64,000 nucleotides of DNA, taken from positions 455,501 to 519,500 of the forward strand of contig NZ_CP025628.1 of the NCBI RefSeq assembly GCF_003072465.1. The letters are read 5' to 3'. The notes under the pieces are model-generated. The model ran no database searches, had not been told where the DNA came from, and saw nothing but the letters and a program-made list of their open reading frames with translations. Of the stretch, positions 10,282 through 17,658 are shown piece by piece. Every line of letters starts with the position of its first letter. Within the stretch, counting starts at the first letter, position 1. The DNA is from Candidatus Kinetoplastibacterium sorsogonicusi. GTDB lineage: Bacteria; Pseudomonadota; Gammaproteobacteria; Burkholderiales; Burkholderiaceae_B. A program made the position numbers and the translations under genes.

Positions 10282-11781
10282 TTATTTATAAGGATTAATT
10301 ATAATCCATTGTGCATTATCACCACGATACACTAATAAACCTATAGGTTTTTTAATATTATTAATTTTTTCTAATACTGAATTGAAATGGTCAACACTAG
10401 TAATATAAGTATTATTTATTACTGTAATAATATCTCCTTTATGTAATCCAGCTTTAAGAGATACTCCACTAACATTTTCAATATATACTCCGCCATTAAT
10501 TTTCAATTTAGCCTTTAATTCATATGACAACTCTTCTAATTCTAAACCAAGTATAATATTAGATGGTTTATTACTATTAATAGTTTTCTTATGTATTTCT
10601 TTTTTCGATACTGTATCTGATTTAATTTCTCCTACTTTTACAATAAAAGAGATTAATTTACCTCGACGCCATATATCTATATTTGCAGAAACTCCTGGAT
10701 TTGTTTGACCTACTAAACGAGGTAAATCAGATAATTTTTTAATTTCTAAATTATTAAATGTTAAAATTACATCACCTGGTTGTATACCAACTTGATCTGC
10801 AGGGCTTCCTCTTTCTACAAAACTTACTAAAGCACCTCCAAATCTAGGTAACTCTATTGCTTCTGCAACCTCTTTACTTATTTCACTAACTTGAACTCCA
10901 ATCTTACCTCTCACTACTTTACCTGTTTTCCTTATTTGATCTGCAACGCGCATAGCTTCATCGATTGGAATTGATAACGATATACCCATAAAACCACCAT
11001 TACGTGAAATAATTTGTGAATTGATACCAACAACTTCACCATTTAAATTCAATAATGGACCTCCAGAGTTACCAGGATTAACTGCTACATCAGTCTGTAT
11101 AAAAGACAAATAATCGCCAGTATCGCGCCCTATAGCACTAACTATTCCTGCAGTAACAGTAAAATCTAAACCAAAAGGAGAACCTATAGCTAAAACCCAT
11201 TGCCCTTTCTTTAAGATATTTGAATTACCAATTTTTAATGGATTAGATTTTTTTATATTAATTTTTATTAATGCTATATCTGTACGATCATCAGAACCAA
11301 CTACAGTAGCTTTAAACTCACGTCCATCATATAAAGTTACTAAAATTTCATTTGCATCAACAATAACATGATTATTAGTTAATATATATCCATCGTTTGA
11401 TATAAAAAATCCAGATCCTAAACCTTTAGGTATAGATTTTTCTTCTTGTTGTGGTTGTATATACTGGTTATCAGGAATTGGAATATTATTAGGAAAATTA
11501 GGACCAAAAAACCAACGAAACATTTCATAAGGATCATTATACAATAAATTTGTCTCTTTATTAGTTTTAGTAATAGTACGTATATTTACGACTGATGAAT
11601 CAACTTTCTCAACAATACTAGTAAAATCTAATGGTATAGCACTATTAATTTCTTTACTTTTAGATTCATTATTTATATTACTAGCTAATACTAAATTATT
11701 AGTAATAAAAAAAATAGCTGTAAACAATATAAATAATATTTTATATTTTATAAATCCATAGTAATTATTACAATTATGCAT
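10282..11781 (-). CDS. degP: Periplasmic serine endoprotease DegP/MucD (HtrA family)
   Basis: A 499-residue HtrA protease and chaperone. An N-terminal signal sequence (hydrophobic core about residues 14-33, cleavage near ...NLVLAS) sends it to the periplasm. The catalytic triad is complete: H138 (TNNHVIV), D168 (DRTDIALI), S239 (NPGNSGGPLL). Two PDZ domains follow, about 280-375 and 395-490. In relatives the gene follows rpoE-rseA-rseB (mucA/mucB); here those are missing and the decayed fabF lies immediately upstream, so sigma-E control is not available from this locus. A GGA ribosome-binding site precedes the ATG. Confidence 0.96.
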   Translation of the reverse strand: MHNCNNYYGFIKYKILFILFTAIFFITNNLVLASNINNESKSKEINSAIPLDFTSIVEKVDSSVVNIRTITKTNKETNLLYNDPYEMFRWFFGPNFPNNIPIPDNQYIQPQQEEKSIPKGLGSGFFISNDGYILTNNHVIVDANEILVTLYDGREFKATVVGSDDRTDIALIKINIKKSNPLKIGNSNILKKGQWVLAIGSPFGLDFTVTAGIVSAIGRDTGDYLSFIQTDVAVNPGNSGGPLLNLNGEVVGINSQIISRNGGFMGISLSIPIDEAMRVADQIRKTGKVVRGKIGVQVSEISKEVAEAIELPRFGGALVSFVERGSPADQVGIQPGDVILTFNNLEIKKLSDLPRLVGQTNPGVSANIDIWRRGKLISFIVKVGEIKSDTVSKKEIHKKTINSNKPSNIILGLELEELSYELKAKLKINGGVYIENVSGVSLKAGLHKGDIITVINNTYITSVDHFNSVLEKINNIKKPIGLLVYRGDNAQWIIINPYK

Positions 11782-11855
11782 TTAATAATTCCTTAGCATA
11801 GTATTTAGTTCATATATTTAATTTTATTAAAAAATAAAATACAACATAATAAAAT

Positions 11856-11884
11856 AATATAATATTTTATAAAAATATTATATT
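11856..11884 (-). terminator. Hairpin at the end of the former fab operon
   Basis: A perfect 13-bp inverted repeat (11856-11868 AATATAATATTTT against 11872-11884) with a 3-base loop. It starts 21 bases beyond the stop codon of the fabF remnant, where an acpP-fabF terminator would be expected. It may still end the acpP transcript, which otherwise runs through the dead fabF. Pure A/T pairing makes it weaker than its length suggests. Confidence 0.45.
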
Positions 11885-11904
11885 ACACTTAATATATATA
11901 ATTT

Positions 11905-13050
11905 TTATATTTTAGAAAAAATGATAGTACCATTAGTTCCGCCAAAATCAAAAAAATTAGCATTAACTGACTGTATATTCATTGAGCTAACTGCATTAGA
12001 ATAATAATCATTACTAAAATTTATATATTTATATTATAGGGAAATATTTTATTAAAAATAGAAAAAGCTAAAAACATTTCTTAAACATATCCCTTTGTAC
12101 TTAATACATTACCAATCATAGATTTTGTGAAACTTAAAAATAAAACATATGCATAACTACCAAATGCTATTTTTATAAAATAAATTTCATTTTTATAATA
12201 AATTTTATTAGATGTATCATGAACAGTTATAAAATTAATTTGATTTATATTAATTTTAGCATTTTTCATAGAATAATCTTATTTATTAGGATAATTAATA
12301 TGATAAAAATATATCTTAACAATTAATAATATCTTTTTATTTCAATTTTTTAGCATGATGATATTATTCTAATAATAAAATTTATTCATCATCTCCTATA
12401 AAAAACAAATTTCATGAACAAGAGGTTGTTAATAAATTTTCGTTATGTATAGACAATTTTCTTATAGCAGAAAAAAAATACCAATACCTAAATGTAATAT
12501 ATTGGATTCAGAACTGCCTGTCATTACATCTAAGTCAAAATATTCGACCAATTGACTAAAATTATAAATATGATACAACTATGTGATATAAGCTTAGACA
12601 ATAATAAAATAAGTAAAATATCTAATGCTATATTTAATATAAATATGATCTAAATTAATAAACACACTAGTTATAAAAAGGAATTTTTTAATGATTTCTT
12701 TTTTAAATTATTTGTATCTTTTTTATTTTGGATAAACAAATGATTTTAGACTAAATAATAACTCCTATTTTATTTGATTGATCATTAATTTTAATAATCT
12801 TCTTTTATTAACAAGGATTAAGTAATAGCTCATAATACATAAATATATCCATCTATATTAACTTTTTTTAAGGTAATATATATGAAAATAAATTTCAAAT
12901 TTTTTACTTTTTTAGCTATTTGCTATTTTATATTAAAAGTATCAAAATGAGACATTTTATTGATTTTTATAACCATTTATTATGAAAGATACGGCATATT
13001 TTTTCACATAATAGTGCTACAAACATAAATAATCATCAATATTGTTTATT
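11905..13050 (-). pseudogene. fabF: Decayed 3-oxoacyl-ACP synthase II
   Basis: The 1.15 kb after acpP is what an intact fabF (about 412 codons) would occupy, and readable FabF blocks lie along it in the correct order. FDTFNIK*QIAKKVKN (12897-12953) matches the N-terminal FD....C.IAGEVK.F block. DVMTGSSESNILHLGIG (about 12483-12535) matches DVM..GGSESAI.PLGIGGF. IGDDE*ILLLE*YHHAKK (12340-12400) matches GEGAG...LEEYEHAK. 12081-12269 matches the ..INYINAHGTSTP...E..AIK..FG..A..L..SSTKSM.GH block, with HDTS replacing the catalytic HGTS. FFDFGGTNGTIIFSKI (11905-11952) is the C-terminus. Many stops and frameshifts separate them, so no condensing enzyme can be made. Confidence 0.88.
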
Positions 13051-13054
13051 AAAA

Positions 13055-13288
13055 TTATTTTTTAGATTTTATATAATCAACTGCTTGTTGTACAGTAGTA
13101 ATTTTTTCTGCATCTTCATCAGATATCTCTATTTCAAATGCATCTTCTAATCCCATAACTAATTCAACCATATCTAACGAATCAGCTCCTAGATCTTCTA
13201 CAAAAGAAAATTCTTTCTTAATTTCATTTTTATTAATACCTAGCTGTTCAGCAACAATATTATTAATTCGCTGCTCAATACTTTCCAT
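13055..13288 (-). CDS. acpP: Acyl carrier protein
   Basis: A 77-residue acidic carrier protein of normal length. The phosphopantetheine site is S37 in the conserved [12 protein letters not shown] helix. A perfect GGAGGAATAA ribosome-binding region precedes the ATG. It carries acyl chains for fatty acid, lipid A and lipoate synthesis, and ACP also associates with Fe-S assembly in several organisms. Both neighbours in the ancestral operon, fabG upstream and fabF downstream, are pseudogenes here, yet acpP is under clear purifying selection (no substitutions at key positions). It must therefore work with enzymes encoded elsewhere or in a role outside de novo synthesis. Confidence 0.98.
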   Translation of the reverse strand: MESIEQRINNIVAEQLGINKNEIKKEFSFVEDLGADSLDMVELVMGLEDAFEIEISDEDAEKITTVQQAVDYIKSKK

Positions 13289-13372
13289 TTATTCCTCCAA
13301 ATTATTCAATTTTATTAATTATATTAAATATATCAAAATAAAATTATACTTGCTATCAAAATAATAATTAGA

Positions 13373-13397
13373 AGAATAGATAATTATTATCTATTCT
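13373..13397 (-). repeat. 12-bp perfect palindrome upstream of acpP
   Basis: AGAATAGATAAT (13373-13384) and its inverse (13386-13397) with one central base, lying between the end of the fabG remnant and the acpP gene. It could be the old fabG terminator, or a processing hairpin that shields the acpP transcript. No U-tract follows directly, so the role is open. Confidence 0.45.
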
Positions 13398-13983
13398 AAC
13401 AATATTGATATGATATATATCATACTACCATTAATTTATAATGTATTACCTGTAATATAATTAGCATTATTGGTATCTAAAAAATCTACTAATTTATAAT
13501 GATTTAGTAATTTTTATAGTTAAATTAAATTTCTTGAAAATTATTTGATATAGATTATACTTATTTAGCATTTTAATCATATTTATAATATAAGAGCAAT
13601 ATAATTGTTATATGTCTACTAATCACTTAGCAAATGATTTATATATATCAATTAAAAATTTTATTGAAGCAAAAAGACTTCAATAAAAATTATTATTAAA
13701 GAAATATTTATAATTTTTTTAAATCATGTTTTTTGAGATTATTTTAGATAGAAATATTGATGATAAATTTATATTTAAAATATTGTTATATTTTTCACAA
13801 GATATATTTAAAAAATAAAATTGGACACAATAGCCAGTGTTATTGAGAATATTTAATATTTTTCTCTATTTCAGATTTAGCTTAATCTATTATTCAACTT
13901 ACTTTAAATAATTTTAATGCTACAGAATCCAAAAGCTTTAGTTACTAAAGCTTTTTTTACTTTTTAATCGATATATTAATCAT
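13391..13983 (-). pseudogene. fabG: Decayed 3-oxoacyl-ACP reductase
   Basis: Upstream of acpP, in the ancestral fabG position, minus-strand translation gives FabG blocks in order across frameshifts. They are KALVTKAFGF (about 13927-13957, the VTGASRGIG Rossmann loop), NNTG (about 13835-13846, the NNAG motif), NILNINLSSIF (about 13765-13797, the ..INTNL.S.F motif), KSFAK (13626-13640, the TKSLAREV region) and FLDTNNANYITGNTL*INGSM (about 13422-13484, the FL.S..A.YITG..L.VNGGM C-terminus). About 150 bases have been lost compared with a normal 744-base gene and several stops interrupt it. The catalytic YxxxK region is not recognisable. The gene is dead. Confidence 0.82.
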
Positions 13984-14559
13984 TAAGAATTGCTGAAATT
14001 TTATTTAGAGATTATGAATCTTTAGATAAAAATATAATATTTTAGTAATTCTATTTAGTTACAATTTCATAATATAAGTAATACATTTTTTTAGCATTAT
14101 TTATTAAATCGTTTTTATGATGTAGCATTTTTAATAGTATTAATATTATCTTAAAATCATTGATTTTCATATAATAAATATTCAATGTTTTTAACATATT
14201 AACAATTTTTTGAAAAGATATAACAATCATAATAACTCAAATTTTATTAGTATGATTATTTGTTATATTAAAACCTAAATTCAATAGTATTGAACTAATT
14301 TTTAATAAAAAAATAAAGTTATAAAAAATTGTGAGTTTGATTTTAATAAAAATTTTTTAATAGAAATATATGTTTTACCATAATTATAAAAATAATGATT
14401 ATTTTGTGAAAAATTTTCAGCAATTTTCATATAAAAATTTTACAAAATAGATATTTTATAAATATTTTTTTATAATACAAATTGTTTTCAATATATAAAT
14501 TAAATTTATTTAAAATAGTTTTTACAATATAAAAACAATATTAATCGTTAATAACATAT
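13984..14559. other. Gene desert where fabD, fabH and plsX are expected
   Basis: Relatives carry rpmF-plsX-fabH-fabD-fabG-acpP-fabF here. Only about 650 bases separate rpmF from the fabG remnant, where nearly 3 kb would be expected. I read both strands for the PlsX (DxMGGD), FabH and FabD (GQGSQ, GHSxGE) motifs and found none. It is very AT-rich, stop-dense sequence with no supported gene. Large deletions plus decay are the simplest explanation. Confidence 0.6.
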
Positions 14560-14596
14560 ATGTCTAAATTAAAAACTATATAATTAATTTAGACAT
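14560..14596 (-). terminator. Hairpin after rpmF
   Basis: A 12-bp perfect inverted repeat (14560-14571 ATGTCTAAATTA against 14585-14596) with a 13-base loop. It lies 37 bases beyond the rpmF stop on the minus strand. No clean U-tract follows, so the assignment rests on stem and position. Confidence 0.55.
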
Positions 14597-14633
14597 TTTA
14601 CAATATTAAGTTTAGGCTCATGTTTTATAGTAG

Positions 14634-14810
14634 TTAAAATTTTTTTTCTATAATTTTACGTCCTTTATATAATCCGTTTGGACTAATATGATGACGCAAA
14701 TGTAATTCTCCAGTTTTAGAATCTATAGATAATGCTTGAATTTTCAAATTATCATGAGAACGATGCATACCTCTTTTAGATGGTGATTTTTTGTTTTGTT
14801 GTACAGCCAT
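14634..14810 (-). CDS. rpmF: 50S ribosomal protein L32
   Basis: A 58-residue protein beginning [20 protein letters not shown], the invariant L32 N-terminus, and ending with [19 protein letters not shown]. It has the normal betaproteobacterial length and form without a zinc-binding cysteine set. An AGGAG sequence 6 bases before the ATG acts as ribosome-binding site. In relatives it heads the plsX-fab operon; here a hairpin follows it and the next genes are gone. It is divergent from maf. Confidence 0.96.
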   Translation of the reverse strand: MAVQQNKKSPSKRGMHRSHDNLKIQALSIDSKTGELHLRHHISPNGLYKGRKIIEKKF

Positions 14811-14976
14811 TTAAAACTCCTAAATTCAAATAGTAGATAAATACCAATTTTAATAATATATAATCTTACTAAATTATGTATTATTAAAAAATTTAATTAC
14901 ATATATATAAAATATAATATTTTAATTAAAATTATACATTAAGATAATATCTATAACTAATATATTTAATATAATA

Positions 14977-15564
14977 ATGAACAAATCTCAATATAAATTA
15001 ATTTTAGCTTCTAGTTCCCAATATAGATTTAATTTGTTAAAAAAATTAAATCTTAACTTTGAAGTAATATTACCAAATGTAGATGAATCTGCTTTTTACC
15101 ACCCATCACCTAAAAAATTATCATTAATATTATCTATTGCTAAAGCTCATTCTGTTCAAAAAAAATTATCAAATGAACAAATTATAATTGGTTCTGACCA
15201 AGTTGGAGTTTGTGATGGTAAAATCATAGGTAAATCATATGATTTTGATAAAGCTGTATCACAATTAAAATTTTTATCAAACAAAATATTAAGATTTTAC
15301 ACATCTGTTACTGTCATACGTGGTAAATTGCAAAAATCTGGAACAGTTATGACAAAATGTAAAATAAAAAAATTAACTACTGAAGAAATAGAAAAATACC
15401 TAAAAATAGATAATCCTTATGATGTAGCAGGAAGCATAAAAACTGAAAGTTTAGGTATAGTTCTGATTGATAAAATAGAAAGTAATGATCCTACTGCAGT
15501 ATTAGGCCTTCCAATGATTAAATTAATAAAAATATTAAGTAATTTCAACATTAGGGCTATTTAA
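14977..15564 (+). CDS. maf: Maf/YceF-type nucleoside triphosphate pyrophosphatase
   Basis: A 195-residue Maf family protein. The signature LILASSSQYRFNLLKKLNL sits at residues 8-26, and IIIGSDQVGVCDG, KCKIKKLT and PYDVAGSIKTESLG follow in order. Members hydrolyse modified nucleotides such as m7GTP, dTTP or UTP and so keep them out of nucleic acids. Residues fit the YceF (m7GTP) subgroup best, but substrate is inferred. It is followed after 5 bases by an RsmI-like methylase and is divergent from rpmF, as in relatives. Confidence 0.92.
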   Translation: MNKSQYKLILASSSQYRFNLLKKLNLNFEVILPNVDESAFYHPSPKKLSLILSIAKAHSVQKKLSNEQIIIGSDQVGVCDGKIIGKSYDFDKAVSQLKFLSNKILRFYTSVTVIRGKLQKSGTVMTKCKIKKLTTEEIEKYLKIDNPYDVAGSIKTESLGIVLIDKIESNDPTAVLGLPMIKLIKILSNFNIRAI

Positions 15565-15569
15565 TTAAT

Positions 15570-16280
15570 ATGAAAAGCATTATTCATTTAATTCCAATGA
15601 GTATTAGTCATTTACCACCTGAATATTGGATGCCAAAAAAAACTAGAAATTTAATATCAACAATAGAACATTTTATTGTTGAAAAACCTAAAACTGCTAG
15701 AGCATTACTTAAATCAATTGGTATAATGAAAAATATACATGATATAAATATATACAATATAAATGACTTTATTGAATATCAAAAAATTAAACAATTTCTA
15801 AACAATTTAAAATTTCATAATATTGGGTTAATTTCAGAAGCAGGATGTCCAGCTATAGCTGACCCAGGATCTTTAATCATATCAGTAGCACATTCTATGA
15901 ATTTTATAATCAAGCCACATGTAGGTCCTTCTTCTATAATACTTGGACTAATGTCTAGTGGTATGAATGGTCAAAATTTTTGTTTTAGAGGATACCCTCC
16001 TATAAAATCAGATATTAGAATTAAAACTTTATTAAATTGGGAAAAAGAGTCTAAATTGAATAATCAAACTCAAATTTTTATAGAAACACCATACAGAAAC
16101 GAATCCATATTTAAAACAATGATTGATATCTTAAAAGAAGATACTAAACTGTGTATAGCCCGCTATATACTTTCAGAAAATGAATATATAAAAACTAAAT
16201 CTATAAAAGAATGGAAAAATGATTATGAGCAAATAGTTTTAAATAAAATGCCTGTAATTTTTTTATTTATGTCTAATTAG
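15570..16280 (+). CDS. SAM-dependent methyltransferase, RsmI-like tetrapyrrole methylase fold
   Basis: A 236-residue protein with the tetrapyrrole-methylase fold. It has a short MKSIIHLIPMSI start, then LISEAGCPAIADPGSLII around 91-108 (the RsmI SDAGTPLISDPG block) and PHVGPSSIILGLMSSGMNGQNFCFRGYPP around 117-145. This is the shorter RsmI paralogue found beside maf in Bordetella-type genomes, not the canonical 16S C1402 2'-O-methyltransferase. An RNA or other target is unknown. It begins 5 bases after maf and ends 5 bases before convergent rluC. Confidence 0.85.
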   Translation: MKSIIHLIPMSISHLPPEYWMPKKTRNLISTIEHFIVEKPKTARALLKSIGIMKNIHDINIYNINDFIEYQKIKQFLNNLKFHNIGLISEAGCPAIADPGSLIISVAHSMNFIIKPHVGPSSIILGLMSSGMNGQNFCFRGYPPIKSDIRIKTLLNWEKESKLNNQTQIFIETPYRNESIFKTMIDILKEDTKLCIARYILSENEYIKTKSIKEWKNDYEQIVLNKMPVIFLFMSN

Positions 16281-16285
16281 AATAT

Positions 16286-17221
16286 TTATTTGATAAATTT
16301 ACTATATTCTTCTGGAAGAGGTGCTATTAATTCTATTTTTTTTTCAGAAATTGGATGAGTAAAACAAATTTTATTTGCATGCAAATATAATCTTTTGCTA
16401 ATTTTATCTGATTCATATTTATTATATTTATCATCTCCTATAATTGGAAAACCTAAATGAGACAAATGTACTCTGATTTGATGAGTACGTCCTGTACATA
16501 GTTCAATATCAAGTATGCTATAGTCTTTATAAGACTTTCTTAAATTCACTATTGTATGAGAAAATTTTCCTTCATGATCTACTTTTACTCTTCTTTCTCC
16601 TGTTTTGGTAAGCCATTTTGATAATTTCAATTTAATATGTTGTCTTTTATTTACCCAATTACCATTTACAATAGCAACATAATATTTTTTAATATAATTT
16701 TCTCTAAATAACTCATGTATTTTTAAAAGAAAACTACGCTTCTTGGCAATCATAACTATTCCAGAAGTATCTCTATCTATGCGATGACATAATTCTAAAA
16801 ATTTATATTGACAATAAAACGATCGTAATTGTTCTATAAGTCCTATTTTTATACCACTACCTCCATGTACTGCTAATCCAGAAGGTTTATTTATCACTAA
16901 TAAATATTCATCTTCATAAATAGTATTAGGTAAATTCTTATTTTCTAAAACAACATAATTATTTATTTTAGATAGATTAATTGTACTTTTGATTGGAGGA
17001 ATTCTTATAATATCATTTGTTTGAATTTTATAAGTATTAGAAATTCTAGATTTATTTACCCTAACTTCACCTGATCTTATAGCTTTATATATTCTTGCTT
17101 TAGGTATATTTTTTAATTTATTAAATAAAAAATTATCTATTCTTTGATTTTGATATTCTATATCAACTATTTTATAAGAAACATTACTATCAGATTGAAC
17201 ATTTTTCATATATAGATTCAT
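16286..17221 (-). CDS. rluC: 23S rRNA pseudouridine synthase RluC
   Basis: A 311-residue RluA-family pseudouridine synthase. An N-terminal S4-like RNA-binding domain (RIDNFLFNKLKNIPKARIYKAIRSGEVRVN, about 28-57) is followed by the catalytic domain with HRIDRDTSGIVMIAK, which holds the nucleophilic aspartate (RxDxxTSG), and by GRTHQIRVHLSHLGFPIIGDDKY. RluC modifies U955, U2504 and U2580 of 23S rRNA in E. coli. It is divergent from rne, the usual pairing, across a 437-base regulatory gap. It may start at the second Met (residue 5). Confidence 0.93.
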   Translation of the reverse strand: MNLYMKNVQSDSNVSYKIVDIEYQNQRIDNFLFNKLKNIPKARIYKAIRSGEVRVNKSRISNTYKIQTNDIIRIPPIKSTINLSKINNYVVLENKNLPNTIYEDEYLLVINKPSGLAVHGGSGIKIGLIEQLRSFYCQYKFLELCHRIDRDTSGIVMIAKKRSFLLKIHELFRENYIKKYYVAIVNGNWVNKRQHIKLKLSKWLTKTGERRVKVDHEGKFSHTIVNLRKSYKDYSILDIELCTGRTHQIRVHLSHLGFPIIGDDKYNKYESDKISKRLYLHANKICFTHPISEKKIELIAPLPEEYSKFIK

Positions 17222-17658
17222 TATAAAATTTACATGATTTTTTTAAAATTAAAAATTTTTTTAATTATTTAAAATAAATAACACTTATTAGATATCACAA
17301 TATTATAATATTTAACTTCTACAATGTGTTATTATATAAGTAATAATAACAGAATAACTAAATTAAAATTTTAATATTTGGATGTTAAATGTGTTGACAT
17401 TCATATACAAAAATAGAATAAATCAACATCATGTTTAATAATAACTAATTAAAATTATAAAATAAATACAAATTAATCAGTATTTATGAATTAGATTTAT
17501 ACATTTTTGTTGTTTGTTCTCAAAATAAATTATTGCTTAAAATTTAATCAATAAAATTGATAAGTAATCCTATAAATTGCATTATTGAAATCAAAGATTA
17601 AAGACCATGAATATGGATAATTTTTTGATAGATTAGAGCAATGGAGAATAACATTAAT
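17222..17658. promoter_or_regulatory. rluC/rne divergent regulatory region and long rne leader
   Basis: No gene is seen in these 437 bases. A TTGACA -35-like box occurs at 17394-17399, followed by weak A/T-rich -10 candidates. This would give rne a 5' leader of more than 200 bases. Within the leader, ATTGCTTA (17532-17539) pairs with TAAGTAAT (17561-17568), with inner ATCAA/TTGAT pairs. Long structured rne leaders mediate feedback by RNase E in enteric bacteria; a similar arrangement here is inference. Confidence 0.4.

Noticed and set aside
12081-12269. Open frame of 62 codons as a separate small gene
   Set aside because: Its translation aligns with the HGTSTP...STKSMTGH region of FabF and lies in register with other FabF fragments, so it is a piece of the fabF pseudogene.
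13659-13688. 11-bp inverted repeat (TTTTATTGAAG / CTTCAATAAAA)
   Set aside because: It lies inside the fabG remnant and has no gene end nearby, so chance in A/T-rich decaying sequence is sufficient.
13931-13956. Perfect 11-bp hairpin followed by seven T, looking like a plus-strand terminator of an unknown small RNA
   Set aside because: It falls on the FabG Rossmann-loop region of the fabG pseudogene and no plus-strand RNA or gene is recognisable upstream. It may have arisen by drift; kept as a doubt, not as a feature.
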